64,000 nucleotides of DNA, taken from positions 1 to 64,000 of the forward strand of contig UQCF01000004.1 of NCBI GenBank assembly GCA_900539465.1, given 5' to 3'. The position numbers and the translations under genes were made by a program. Under the pieces are notes generated by a model, which saw only the letters and a list, made by a program, of their open reading frames with translations, was not told where the DNA came from and did not search any database. This document shows, in pieces, positions 1-8,064 of the stretch. Every line of letters begins with the position of its first letter. Position 1 is the stretch's first letter. Origin of the DNA: an uncultured Ruminococcus sp. (GTDB lineage Bacteria; Bacillota; Clostridia; Oscillospirales; Acutalibacteraceae).

Positions 1-61
1 CGGCAAGGAGCAGGGTCATGATTAAAGCCAGCACAAGCGCCGTAATTCTTTTTGTTTTCAT
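1..61 (-). CDS. N-terminus of a secreted protein, cut by window edge
   Basis: Reading leftwards from the ATG at 59-61, the first 20 codons give MKTKRITALVLALIMTLLLA. This is a short basic stretch followed by a hydrophobic core, typical of a Sec signal peptide or lipoprotein leader. A strong ribosome site (AGGAAGGAG on the minus strand, about 69-78) lies at normal spacing. The body of the gene is outside the window, so the product is unknown. Confidence 0.75.
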   Translation of the reverse strand, partial: MKTKRITALVLALIMTLLLA

Positions 62-290
62 ATTGATTTGCTCCTTCCTGCGGATGTAACCGCAAAAATT
101 TTAATACGGTTATGATGGACACTCTTATTTTACCATATTATAAAGCACGGTTTCAACAGATTTTCTGAATTGTCAATTGACACTTTCGAAATTTTACATG
201 ATGATGCTCTTTTCTTGGTATAGGCGGTCTTGCCGTAACGCATAATTATAAAGTTTACATTATATAAAACTGAATTTTGTCTCTGCCGTT

Positions 291-318
291 TTGACATTCG
301 CGCAAAAAATGCTATAAT
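291..318 (+). promoter_or_regulatory. Sigma-A promoter of the SEDS/PBP pair
   Basis: TTGACA at 291-296, a 16-base spacer, then TATAAT at 313-318. It decides the start of the next gene: the ATG at 317 lies inside the -10 box, so translation must begin at the ATG at 341, which has GGGAGG at 329-333. Confidence 0.85.
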
Positions 319-340
319 GTTCAAAATGGGAGGTTTGCCT

Positions 341-1642
341 ATGACTAACGAAAAGCCGAGGACTTTCAAATGGTTTCCGGTTATGGTGCTTGTGAGCATT
401 TTTCAGGCGATATGCTCGCTCACGGTGCTGACTAAAACAAATGAATTCAGCTACACACTTATGTTGCTGCTTGTCGGCTACATGGCGGTGGAGTGGATAT
501 ATCTTTTTACGGCGAGGATATTTTTCGGGCTTCGGCATCTTGAAATAGAGGTTTTGGGATTTTTCCTTTCCGGCATCGGTCTCACGGTCTGCGCGAGCGT
601 GAGCGAGGATTATGCTTTGAAGCAGGGCGGCGCGATTCTTTTGGGGCTGATCGTTTATATTTCAATGCTTGCGGTGCTCAGAAGAACCGATATAGTCTCA
701 AAGCTCCGCACGCCGATAGCGATTTGTGCGATAGCTTTGCTGATTTTAAACCTTGCGCTTGCCAAAACAAAGAACGGAACACTTAACTGGATAACCGTTG
801 CGGGCGTTTCTGTTCAGCCGTCCGAAATAGTAAAGCTTGCGTTTATATTTGTCGGTGCGGCTTCTTTGGAAAAACTTCAGAGAACCAGAAGTATTACCAA
901 ATATATTATATTCGCCGTTGTCTGCGTTGGCTTTTTGTTCTTGATGAGGGACTTCGGCACAGCGCTGATATTCTTCTTCACATTCGTTGTTATGGCCTTT
1001 ATGCGCTCGGGTGATGTGAGAACCATAGCCCTTGTTTGCGCGGGAGCAGTCTTGGGTGCTGTGATGGTAATTTACTTTAAATCTACGGTTGCGGCACGTT
1101 TTGCAACCTACAGGCATATTTGGGACGATATGTACGGCAAAGGAATGCAGCAGACGAGGGCGCTTATCTATTCCGCAAGCGGCGGACTTTTCGGGCTCGG
1201 CATAGGAAACGGCAAGCTCAAAAACACCTTTGCCGCAACTACCGACCTTGTATTCGGCATGATTTGCGAGGAGTGGGGTCTTATAATCGCGCTGATGATA
1301 ATGCTCTCTTTTGCGTTCTTGGTGCTGTATTGCGTGAAGACCGCGCGCAGCACACGTTCGGCGTTTTATGCAATAGCCGCCTGCGCCGCTTCGGGTATGC
1401 TGCTGTTTCAGGCTTCACTCAATATTTTCGGTGTTACGGACCTTTTGCCTTTTACGGGAGTAACACTGCCGTTTATAAGCAGAGGCGGTTCGAGTATGCT
1501 GTGCTCATGGGGACTTTTTGCATTTATAAAATCTGCAGATATCAGCACCTATCCGAAGCTTACAAAAACTATTTTGCCGGATCATCCGCTTTACGCTGAC
1601 GATATATTCATCGGCAAGAGAAGGAGGGGCACGGCTAAATGA
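341..1642 (+). CDS. SEDS peptidoglycan polymerase (FtsW/RodA/SpoVE family)
   Basis: A 433-residue polytopic membrane protein of the SEDS family. These enzymes polymerise lipid II into glycan strands and work with a class B penicillin-binding protein. About ten hydrophobic segments are visible. Family motifs include RDFGTALIFF and, near the C-terminus, VTLPFISRGGSSML. The stop overlaps the start of the PBP gene at 1639 (ATGA), so the two are translationally coupled, as is common for RodA-PbpA or FtsW-FtsI pairs. Which of elongation, division or sporulation it serves cannot be read from the sequence; the short PBP partner fits a RodA/PbpA type. The start at 341 follows from the promoter and ribosome site. 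Confidence 0.93.
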   Translation: MTNEKPRTFKWFPVMVLVSIFQAICSLTVLTKTNEFSYTLMLLLVGYMAVEWIYLFTARIFFGLRHLEIEVLGFFLSGIGLTVCASVSEDYALKQGGAILLGLIVYISMLAVLRRTDIVSKLRTPIAICAIALLILNLALAKTKNGTLNWITVAGVSVQPSEIVKLAFIFVGAASLEKLQRTRSITKYIIFAVVCVGFLFLMRDFGTALIFFFTFVVMAFMRSGDVRTIALVCAGAVLGAVMVIYFKSTVAARFATYRHIWDDMYGKGMQQTRALIYSASGGLFGLGIGNGKLKNTFAATTDLVFGMICEEWGLIIALMIMLSFAFLVLYCVKTARSTRSAFYAIAACAASGMLLFQASLNIFGVTDLLPFTGVTLPFISRGGSSMLCSWGLFAFIKSADISTYPKLTKTILPDHPLYADDIFIGKRRRGTAK

Positions 1643-3009
1643 ACAATACAACCAAAAGAGCTTATGTGCTCTATGCCGTTGTGGCGCTTTTCTTTGTGGG
1701 AATGGGCATTTTGATTTACAGCTTCATTGCAAACGGCGCCCAGTGGGCAACAAGCAAAGCCAACCGCCATCTTTATTCGGACGGCAGTATTTCTGCCGCA
1801 GGCTCGGTGTATGACGCAAACGGCGAAATCCTTGCACAAACCGTTGACGGCAAAAGAAAATATAACTCCGATGTCACGATAAGAAGGTCAACTCTTCACA
1901 CTGTGGGCGACCTTAACGGATACATTGCAACCGGTGTTCAGTATACATACCGCAACACGCTGACGGGCTATGATTTTGTTGACGGCATATCGTCCATAGT
2001 CAGCTACGGCAAGGGCAATGACATACATCTGACTATAAATTCCGAAATATGCAAAACCGCATACAAGGCTCTTAACGGCAGAAAGGGTGCGGTGGGTGTA
2101 TACAACTACAAAACAGGCAAAATAGTCTGTATGGTTTCTTCACCGAACTATGACCCCAAAAACAAGCCGTCAGATATTGACTCAAATAAAAAATACGAGG
2201 GCGTTTATTTGAACCGCGTTATATCAGGTCTTTACACACCCGGATCAACCTTTAAAGTTATAACTGCGGTCAGCGCAATAGAAAATTTGCCGGATATTTA
2301 CTCTCAGACATTTAAATGTACGGGCGAGTATTCTACGGGCGACGGAATTGTTAAGTGCAACGGCGTTCACGGCACGGTCAATTTTGAGCAGGCTCTCAAT
2401 CACTCCTGCAACAGTGCCTTTGCAAAGATTGCGGTTGAGCTCGGCTCCGAAAGGCTGACGGCAACCGCAAACGAGCTTGGCTTTAACATAAAGCTCGATG
2501 TGAACGGCATTGCTTCACCCGCAAAATCTTCTTTTGATGTCAGCAAAGCGGCAAAGGTTGACCTCGGCTGGGCGGGTATAGGTCAGTACACAACTCTTGT
2601 CAGCCCATATCATATGATGAGCATAATGGGCTGCATTGCAAACGGCGGAACGGCGACGGAGCCGTATGTTGTAGATTATGTTCAAACCCAAAACGGCAGA
2701 AAAACCGAAACTAAAAGCGAGGCTTTTACCGAAATTTCTTTACCGGCAGATGTTGCAAACAAGATGAAAAAGCTGCTTCGCTCAAATGTTGTGAATTATT
2801 ATAAAGACAGCACCTTCCCCGGCCTTGAGATGTGCGGCAAAACGGGAACGGCGCAGATAGATGACGGCGAGCCGCATTCATGGTTTGTGGGCTTTTCGCA
2901 GAATGAGAGCACACCGTATGCGGTTGCGGTTGTTGTTGAGAACGGCGGAACGGGTCTTGCCGCGGCAGGAGTTGTGGCAAACAAAGTTATGCAAGCTGTA
3001 TGCAAATGA
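1639..3009 (+). CDS. Class B-type penicillin-binding transpeptidase (PbpA-like)
   Basis: 456 residues: one N-terminal membrane anchor (about 9-31), a short linker domain, then a transpeptidase domain. All three active-site motifs are present: S203-T-F-K206, S256-C-N258 and K401-T-G403. It should crosslink peptidoglycan on the outer face of the membrane, using glycan made by the SEDS protein encoded just upstream. It is short for FtsI/PBP2 (usually 550-700 residues) and lacks a large pedestal domain, resembling PbpA of Gram-positives. It starts inside the upstream stop codon (ATGA). Confidence 0.93.
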   Translation: MNNTTKRAYVLYAVVALFFVGMGILIYSFIANGAQWATSKANRHLYSDGSISAAGSVYDANGEILAQTVDGKRKYNSDVTIRRSTLHTVGDLNGYIATGVQYTYRNTLTGYDFVDGISSIVSYGKGNDIHLTINSEICKTAYKALNGRKGAVGVYNYKTGKIVCMVSSPNYDPKNKPSDIDSNKKYEGVYLNRVISGLYTPGSTFKVITAVSAIENLPDIYSQTFKCTGEYSTGDGIVKCNGVHGTVNFEQALNHSCNSAFAKIAVELGSERLTATANELGFNIKLDVNGIASPAKSSFDVSKAAKVDLGWAGIGQYTTLVSPYHMMSIMGCIANGGTATEPYVVDYVQTQNGRKTETKSEAFTEISLPADVANKMKKLLRSNVVNYYKDSTFPGLEMCGKTGTAQIDDGEPHSWFVGFSQNESTPYAVAVVVENGGTGLAAAGVVANKVMQAVCK

Positions 3010-3078
3010 TATATAGTCCACAACATATTGATTTTGCCATAAAACCCATTGGCATAATGCCTAAATTTGTAATTGTAA

Positions 3079-3117
3079 ATTCTAACTAAAAAAACAATAT
3101 ATTTCTTTTTTAGAATT
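3079..3117. repeat. A/T inverted repeat after the PBP gene
   Basis: ATTCTAAcTAAAAAA near 3079-3093 is complementary to TTTTTTAGAAT near 3106-3117. It is an A/T-only hairpin in the 200-base gap between the PBP gene and the next secreted-protein gene. It could be a weak terminator for the wall-synthesis pair, but it lacks a GC stem. A TATAAT at 3160-3165 may be the -10 box for the next gene, with no good -35. Confidence 0.4.
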
Positions 3118-3209
3118 ATATCAAAGCTTGGTTGTGATAATATTTCAAATACAGTAGGGTATAATTGCCCTATAAATTTACGCACACAGTGCGAAAGGAG
3201 AAAATACAA

Positions 3210-3914
3210 ATGAAAACTATGAAAAAAGTATTAGCCGTTGTGCTTGCTCTTACCATGGTATTTGCATTTGGCTCATTGGCTGTTTCAGCTAAAGAAATTA
3301 CCAGCGGTCAGATCTATTGCGGACCTGAAGGCACCGTATATGCAAACCCCGGCGAGACTGTTAAGGCTCCGATTCAGTTCGTTGCCGATGCTTTTGAGTC
3401 AGACGGTTACCCCACAGACGGAACACTTCACATTCCGTTTATGGTATTCACAGGTGATGCAGAGCTTGCTCCTCTTACCGGCATAGAACTCACAGAAGAA
3501 GCTAAAGCAGCAGGCGTTGCTCTTTCGGAAGATACCGCTGTTGACGAGAACAAACAGTCAATTATAGGCGAAGTTACTCTTCCCTCTTCTTATCTCTATG
3601 GCAACAAGAGCTTAATCCTCTTCACGGTTGAGATTGCCGTATCGGAGAATTGGCAGGTTGTTGACCATGTTGCACAGCAGGAGATCTCGGCAGAGTTCTT
3701 TGCAGGCGGCGACGCAGGTCAGGCTTATATTGAAACAGCCGGAGATGCAGTTGTTAATGTTGACGGTATAATCAACGAGAACGTTGTTATTGAAGCAAGA
3801 CCTTATGAACCCACAGTATGGGAAAAGATTGAGGCTAAGATTAAGGGCTACATCGTAGCTTTCATCGACATCCTCATCATCGGTCTTGAGCAGCTCAAAA
3901 AGCTCCTTGGCTAA
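3210..3914 (+). CDS. Secreted protein of unknown function with hydrophobic C-terminal tail
   Basis: 234 residues from the ATG at 3210, chosen because AAAGGAG lies at 3194-3200. A clear signal peptide (about 1-27, ending VSA) precedes an acidic, beta-rich domain. Its opening (VYANPGETVKAPIQF) reads like the first strands of cohesin-type or other beta-sandwich domains, but I cannot assign a family. The protein ends in a helix rich in aliphatic residues (KGYIVAFIDILIIGLEQL) followed by KKLLG. Several other exported proteins in this window end in a similar hydrophobic tail. There is no LPXTG motif. It stands alone, with its own terminator. Low-charge composition and high Ala/Gly/Glu suggest an abundant surface or secreted protein. 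Confidence 0.8.
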   Translation: MKTMKKVLAVVLALTMVFAFGSLAVSAKEITSGQIYCGPEGTVYANPGETVKAPIQFVADAFESDGYPTDGTLHIPFMVFTGDAELAPLTGIELTEEAKAAGVALSEDTAVDENKQSIIGEVTLPSSYLYGNKSLILFTVEIAVSENWQVVDHVAQQEISAEFFAGGDAGQAYIETAGDAVVNVDGIINENVVIEARPYEPTVWEKIEAKIKGYIVAFIDILIIGLEQLKKLLG

Positions 3915-3965
3915 TTTGGAGTGCAGTATTCAGCGCAGACCAAATAGCAAATTAAGTTAAATAAT

Positions 3966-4019
3966 AAAGCTATAATTCACAAGCGGCAATTTAAACGCAT
4001 CAATGTGAATTATAGCTTT
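3966..4019. terminator. Bidirectional terminator, copy A of a repeated stem
   Basis: Perfect 15-bp stem: AAAGCTATAATTCAC at 3966-3980 with GTGAATTATAGCTTT at 4005-4019, followed by a T-rich run. It lies between convergent genes. The same stem sequence recurs at 5955, 18968 and 19837. Confidence 0.85.
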
Positions 4020-4123
4020 TATTTTTATCGCAGTCAGTCTTTGCTTTTTTTGGTGCTTTTGCAACGTATGGCTTTTGGCAAAAAAACACTTTCTGCATTT
4101 TAATGCGGCAGATCACAGCTTTG

Positions 4124-4771
4124 TCAGATATGATTTTTTGTGCCCGATATTCCGCTGTAAAGCGTCACAAGCCCTGCACTCAAAATTGCACCGCCGACAA
4201 TGTCGGTGAACCAATGAACACCCGAAACGAGCCTTCCGATAACCATAAACACCGTGAAAGCAGCCAGTGTAAAAATAATAATTTTTTGCAATAATTTATT
4301 TTTGATTCTCACTTTAAACTGCATTATCGCTGTCGGAATAACGCACATGACAAGCATTGTTGTGGAAGAGGGGTAAGACGCCTCTAAATATCCGTCTATG
4401 AGCACGGGTCTGTAATTTATTACAACCGTTTCAAACAAAAAATATACTGCGAGCACTGCAACATAAAATCCGCCGAGTGCAAGAATATCGCTGTCTACTT
4501 TAAAAAGGCTTTTTCTTTTAATGAGCTGAATAAGCCCCAAACCCGCAAAGCCGAGCACAAAACACAGCGGAACAATGCCGAGCCAATCCGTGACGACATA
4601 GAGCAGCATATGAACGCCGAAAAGTTCATGCACAAATCCGTTAAGCGCAGCAAAACCCACGGCAGAGCCGCCGGGTCCGATGCTTTGAACGTCAAAGCAT
4701 TTAATTGCAGCTGTCCACAAAACAAAAAGTGCAATAAATCCCACTGCCGATAAAATTCTTTTTTTCTTCAT
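4124..4771 (-). CDS. PAP2-like membrane protein, catalytic residues altered
   Basis: 215 residues from the second Met (4771), which sits at better spacing from AAGGA than the first (4777). Five or six hydrophobic segments are visible. The third phosphatase motif is good (RLVSGVHWFTD, matching R-x5-H-x3-D). Motif 2 reads YPSSTTML where active enzymes have PSGH, so the catalytic His is Thr. In motif 1, the Lys of K-x6-RP is Glu (ETVVINYRP). The family removes phosphate from lipid phosphates such as undecaprenyl pyrophosphate. These changes suggest a non-canonical or inactive member, though this variant may be common in Clostridia. Confidence 0.8.
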   Translation of the reverse strand: MKKKRILSAVGFIALFVLWTAAIKCFDVQSIGPGGSAVGFAALNGFVHELFGVHMLLYVVTDWLGIVPLCFVLGFAGLGLIQLIKRKSLFKVDSDILALGGFYVAVLAVYFLFETVVINYRPVLIDGYLEASYPSSTTMLVMCVIPTAIMQFKVRIKNKLLQKIIIFTLAAFTVFMVIGRLVSGVHWFTDIVGGAILSAGLVTLYSGISGTKNHI

Positions 4772-4875
4772 TTTCATCCGTCCTTTTATTTTTTTGGCTT
4801 TCGCCCGGATACATTGTGCCGAAAAGACGGATTTTTTACAAGAAACGCTCTTTCACACGAGCGACACGAATCGTG

Positions 4876-5481
4876 TCAAGAACGTTTTATAAGCATAAGA
4901 GCCTTTATCACAAGAAATATAAAGGTAAATGCAGCCGCATACGGCTGCAAACTCGCCATAAAGATAACCGCGCCGACTGCACTTAAAATTAAAGAAATTT
5001 TGTTTTTGATTTTGAGCCAAAATGCGGACTTCAAATTTTGCAGGGCGAGCGTTAAAATTCCGCATAAAATTATTGCAAAAACAATAATCAGATATGCCGC
5101 TTTTGTATAAGGCTCAACACCCGTTAAATTTAAAAGCGAGACCGATTTAATTTCGCCGTTTGATTTTTGACCGAAAAATGGGAGAAACAGGAAGATTGCA
5201 ACACAGCAATCAAGCAGACCGAATACAGTTGAGCGTAAAATGTTTTCTTTTTGTTTGTTTTCTTCTTCGGCCATTGTGAGCACCGTTTCGCTTGAAAGCA
5301 ATTCGTCCAAAGATACAGAGAAAAATTTTGATATAGCTTTTAAGGATTCTATGCCGGGATAACCTCTGCCGGACTCCCATTTTGAAATTGCCGTGCGGGA
5401 GACATATAACTTTTCCGCAAGCTCCTCTTGCGTGAGATTATTTTTCTTTCTCAATTCCTGCAGTTTTTCATTAAATTCCAT
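4876..5481 (-). CDS. Membrane-tethered XRE-family transcription regulator
   Basis: 201 residues. Residues 5-60 form a Cro/C1-type helix-turn-helix (LTQEELAEKLYVSRTAISKWESGRGYPGIESL). After a charged linker come about four membrane segments (from residue 85 on). This is a one-component membrane-bound regulator. It follows the small membrane protein gene at 5498-5728 by 16 bases, and the two are probably cotranscribed, so the small protein may be its sensor or partner. Its own ribosome site is weak, which fits translation coupled to the upstream gene. Confidence 0.87.
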   Translation of the reverse strand: MEFNEKLQELRKKNNLTQEELAEKLYVSRTAISKWESGRGYPGIESLKAISKFFSVSLDELLSSETVLTMAEEENKQKENILRSTVFGLLDCCVAIFLFLPFFGQKSNGEIKSVSLLNLTGVEPYTKAAYLIIVFAIILCGILTLALQNLKSAFWLKIKNKISLILSAVGAVIFMASLQPYAAAFTFIFLVIKALMLIKRS

Positions 5482-5497
5482 AGTGATACAAACTTTC

Positions 5498-5728
5498 TTA
5501 CATATTTATAGCAACAAAAAACAATATTATAGCAATAGCCGTCAATATAAAAAAAGCACCAATGGCAAATCTCGTCCAGAGAAGCACCCATACCCATCTT
5601 TTGCACTTTTCGGCGTTTCGTTCATCATATTTTTTGCAGACAACAATTCCAACAATTGCGGTTACGAGAAATCTTGTTCCAAATGTAAAAAATCTTATTA
5701 TAGTTATAGGCACAACTGTTGCTCCCAT
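5498..5728 (-). CDS. Small membrane protein (76 aa) beside the XRE regulator
   Basis: The start is the ATG at 5726-5728, preceded on the minus strand by GGGGAGG at normal spacing; upstream in-frame starts lack a ribosome site. The protein has two hydrophobic segments separated by a basic, Cys-containing loop (CKKYDERNAEKCKRW). No family is recognised. It lies directly upstream of the membrane-tethered XRE regulator in the same direction. Confidence 0.6.
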   Translation of the reverse strand: MGATVVPITIIRFFTFGTRFLVTAIVGIVVCKKYDERNAEKCKRWVWVLLWTRFAIGAFFILTAIAIILFFVAINM

Positions 5729-5954
5729 ATGAATTTGCCTCCCCCACATAAAATAATATTTACTTATAGCGTACCATATCTTGTGTTGTATTTCAACAAA
5801 AATATGTGCGCATGGCATACAGAAGCCTGCAAAAGGGGGGTGTCAAATTTAGATGCAGAAAGCGTTTTCTTTGCCCCGAAAAAGTACACAAGTACCGCAA
5901 AAGGGCAAAAAACGCTTAAAAGAGTAAAATATTTTACCATTAAATAAAAAATAA

Positions 5955-6007
5955 GACTATAATCCATATTCGGCAGCTTCTTTAATCACCGTTTATGAAT
6001 TATAGTC
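5955..6007 (-). terminator. Terminator, copy B of the repeated stem
   Basis: GACTATAATCCAT at 5955-5967 pairs with ATGAATTATAGTC at 5995-6007 with one mismatch, flanked by A/T runs on both sides. It lies 65 bases beyond the stop of the flavodoxin reductase gene. The stem is closely related to those at 3966, 18968 and 19837. Confidence 0.75.
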
Positions 6008-6071
6008 CTTTATTTTTTTACACTTTTGCTCTTTGGTCTGCGCTAAATGCGGCAGCCCCCAAAAATTATTA

Positions 6072-6686
6072 TCATATAAAATGAGTCCAAACACGCTTTT
6101 CCGTTTCGGGTAATCCGAATTTTTCTTTGCCGAGGGCAATGCTTTTCATAAGAAACGTCATATTCCTTGCGAGCACGCGCATAGTTTGCTTGCCCTCTTC
6201 GTCTTTGTCGGCTTCGCCGATAGTGCGGCCGTGTATTGAGTTCCAATACTGGCTCGACGCAATCGGCATACCCGATATTGTAAAGTATTTGTTCAGCTCA
6301 TCAAATGTTGACGAGCAACCGCCGCGCCTGGCGCAAACCACGCTTGCCCCGACTTTCATTGTCTTGTTAAAATGGGTGCTGTAAAAGAGCCTGTCAAGAA
6401 CGGCAATTAAAGTTGCATTTGCAGACGCATAATAAACAGGGCTTGCAACAACAAGTCCGTCCGCCTCCTCAAATTTGGGCGCAAGCTCGTTCACAATATC
6501 ATCAAACACGCATTTTCCGAGCTCGGCACAGCGTCCGCAAGCAATGCAGCCTCTTACATTTTTATTGCCGATCTGTACGGTTTCGGCTTCAATGCCCTCC
6601 GCGTCAAAAATTTTTTTCATTTCTTCAAGTGCAACGGAGGTGTTTCCGTTTGCTCTTGGGCTTCCGTTAATTATCAGTACTTTCAT
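6072..6686 (-). CDS. NADPH-dependent FMN reductase-like flavoprotein
   Basis: 204 residues from the ATG at 6684-6686, which has GGAGG at proper spacing; an in-frame Met 30 bases upstream has none. It has a flavodoxin-like fold, with the phosphate-binding start VLIINGSPRANGNTSVAL and the second family block VVASPVYYASANATLIAVLDR. A Cys motif, CIACGRC, near residue 47 resembles the iron-sulfur flavoprotein type found in anaerobes. Its start lies inside the 3' end of the ferredoxin gene upstream, so the two form an operon and probably act together in electron transfer. Confidence 0.88.
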   Translation of the reverse strand: MKVLIINGSPRANGNTSVALEEMKKIFDAEGIEAETVQIGNKNVRGCIACGRCAELGKCVFDDIVNELAPKFEEADGLVVASPVYYASANATLIAVLDRLFYSTHFNKTMKVGASVVCARRGGCSSTFDELNKYFTISGMPIASSQYWNSIHGRTIGEADKDEEGKQTMRVLARNMTFLMKSIALGKEKFGLPETEKRVWTHFI

Positions 6687-7452
6687 ATTCGTTTCCTCCG
6701 TTTTGCAATTCTTCAAAATGGTATCTCGGTTTGCCGACGCTCTTTTTGCCGTATTCTATGGCTTCGGCGGGGCAGTAGCAAATGCATGCCATGCAGTGCG
6801 TGCATTTATTTCCCCAAACAGGCAAGTTGTTTTTGAGTTCAATATTATTCACGGGGCAATTTTTGGCGCACTTCCCACAGCCGATACACGATTTCTTGGC
6901 ATAAAATGCGTCTGCCTTTACAAAGAATTTATAAAAAATCGGGTTTATCGGACCGCTCATAAAACGGTCATATAAATTGTTGCGCGGCAGAGAAAACTCC
7001 TGCCCTTTTTCTATGTGCTCAATGGCGTTAAGGATACTCGGCTCGGCTTTTGACACAATTTTTTGCGCTTCTTCTTTTTGCGGAGCCGAGAACATGGCAA
7101 TATAATTTTCAGGCATAACAATTTGCGCCGTGCCCATATAGCAAAGATTCTTTTGCTCGGCAATTTCTTTGTTGTATTTTGCGGCGTTGCCTATCTCGCC
7201 GCCGCAGTCCATAACAAACCATATGCGTTCTGCGCCGACAAGCTCTGTTTCAGAAAGCCAATTTGATACAATCCGCGGGATACGCCAGGCATATGTCGGC
7301 GTGACGAGCGTAATATCGGAGTCGGTTTTAATTGCCGACGTGTCGCCGGATTTAATCTTTTTGTTTAAATCGACCGAGTCCTCATGCAGTGCTTCTGATA
7401 TTCTTTTGGCTATATATCGGCTGTTGCCGGTTCCCGAAAAATAAAAAATCAA
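6667..7452 (-). CDS. EFR1-type flavodoxin plus 2[4Fe-4S] ferredoxin
   Basis: 261 residues. The N-terminal flavodoxin domain begins with the FMN phosphate loop FSGTGNSR. The C-terminal ferredoxin has two CxxCxxCxxxC clusters: C189/C192/C195/C199 and C217/C220/C223/C227. The start is TTG at 7450-7452: GGGAGG lies ten bases upstream and the FMN loop begins at residue 5, so little can be missing. It is a cytosolic electron-transfer protein, partner unknown. It overlaps the following flavoprotein gene by 20 bases. Confidence 0.92.
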   Translation of the reverse strand: MIFYFSGTGNSRYIAKRISEALHEDSVDLNKKIKSGDTSAIKTDSDITLVTPTYAWRIPRIVSNWLSETELVGAERIWFVMDCGGEIGNAAKYNKEIAEQKNLCYMGTAQIVMPENYIAMFSAPQKEEAQKIVSKAEPSILNAIEHIEKGQEFSLPRNNLYDRFMSGPINPIFYKFFVKADAFYAKKSCIGCGKCAKNCPVNNIELKNNLPVWGNKCTHCMACICYCPAEAIEYGKKSVGKPRYHFEELQNGGNEYESTDN

Positions 7453-7497
7453 AATGCTTTGCCTCCCAACCCGTACAAAATCAGAGTTTGTTATTTG

Positions 7498-7526
7498 ATT
7501 ATATCATATTGTTATATTTTCTTCAA
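7498..7526 (-). promoter_or_regulatory. Promoter of the EFR1/flavoprotein operon
   Basis: On the minus strand, TTGAAG (7521-7526), a 17-base spacer and TATAAT (7498-7503). It lies 45 bases upstream of the TTG start. The remaining 65 bases to the next gene hold nothing else I can see. Confidence 0.8.
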
Positions 7527-7590
7527 TCGGTGCAGAGTTAGGCGTTAAGAATATGATACCGGTAATTGAACGGCGTGAATAGATAAATTC

Positions 7591-7878
7591 TTATTTTGAC
7601 GATTTCAAACAGTCTCGATAGTCAATTTTTACAAGCGGCTCGTCACCGATTTTGCTCGCAATTTGATATGCAAGATGTCCGACAAATCCGACATAGTTTA
7701 TTGTCATATCACGATTTATTGCCATAATGTCCGACGGTTCACACTCTGTCGGCTTAACGCCGTCGCCGAAAGTAAAGCCCTCGCTTTCTGCGTCTCGCAT
7801 GAATTGCTCCGCTATGTCTTTTGTTGCAAGATATACATATATTCTGCCCTTGCAGCTGTTCAGCAAAGATTTGAGCAT
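7591..7878 (-). CDS. Uncharacterised 95-residue protein under a SAM riboswitch
   Basis: 95 residues, soluble, acidic, starting at an ATG with GGGAGG at good spacing. No family is recognised with confidence. The sequence has an alpha/beta feel: GRIYVYLATKDIAEQF at the start, then EGFTFGDGVKPTECEPSD, ending in DEPLVKIDYRDCL. The only regulatory clue is upstream, where a SAM-I-clan riboswitch with its own promoter and terminator lies between 7926 and 8093. This suggests expression when S-adenosylmethionine is low, yet nothing in the protein resembles known methionine or SAM genes. It is followed by a separate promoter for the EFR1 operon, so it is probably monocistronic. Confidence 0.75.
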   Translation of the reverse strand: MLKSLLNSCKGRIYVYLATKDIAEQFMRDAESEGFTFGDGVKPTECEPSDIMAINRDMTINYVGFVGHLAYQIASKIGDEPLVKIDYRDCLKSSK

Positions 7879-7925
7879 AGAAAAGCCTCCCTTCTTGTCA
7901 GTCTGACCGCAAAGAGAGGAAAAAA

Positions 7926-7955
7926 ATCACACCCATCGTTACCAATGAGTGTGAT
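7926..7955 (-). terminator. Riboswitch-controlled terminator
   Basis: On the minus strand, ATCACACTCAT (7945-7955) pairs with ATGGGTGTGAT (7926-7936) around an 8-base loop, followed by a run of Ts. Its left arm (CACAC) is also complementary to the GUGUG of the aptamer's P1 3' strand (7970-7975), giving a plausible antiterminator. Confidence 0.88.
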
Positions 7956-7970
7956 AAAACTTTTATTTTG

Positions 7971-8059
7971 CACACCATCGGTCAAGCATTACCACCTTGC
8001 AAAAGCAGGTTGGTGTGCGGTCATTGGGCTTGCTCCCTCACGCACTCTTTATGGTCGTG
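7971..8059 (-). promoter_or_regulatory. SAM-I-clan riboswitch aptamer (compact, no P4 seen)
   Basis: Read on the minus strand, this matches SAM-I landmarks in order: AAGAG, a P2 stem (TGCG/CGCA), the kink-turn block GAGGGAGCAAGCCCAATGA, CACCAACC, a short P3 hairpin (TGC TTTT GCA), and AAGGTGGTAATG. The lower P3 pairs ACC/GGU replace the GGC/GCC remembered from known SAM-I RNAs, a covarying change. The P2 loop CAAGC (8028-8032) can pair with GCUUG (7983-7987) as the expected pseudoknot. P1 is CAC-ACCAU (8051-8059, one bulge) with AUGGUGUG (7971-7978). The usual P4 helix appears to be missing. P1 competes with the antiterminator, so SAM binding should stop transcription. Confidence 0.83.
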
Positions 8060-8064
8060 TCAAT

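Noticed and set aside
317..340. Earlier ATG start for the SEDS protein
   Set aside because: It overlaps the TATAAT box at 313-318, and GGGAGG stands before the ATG at 341.
1120..1599. 159-residue frame within the SEDS gene
   Set aside because: Shadow frame with Arg/Tyr-rich composition and no start signals.
3210..3914. Calling this protein a cohesin partner for the nearby dockerin
   Set aside because: Only the first strands look cohesin-like; the conserved core and length do not match well enough.
5764..5967. 67-residue minus-strand frame rich in Phe and Leu
   Set aside because: No ribosome site, and it overlaps the upstream region of a better-supported small gene and a terminator.
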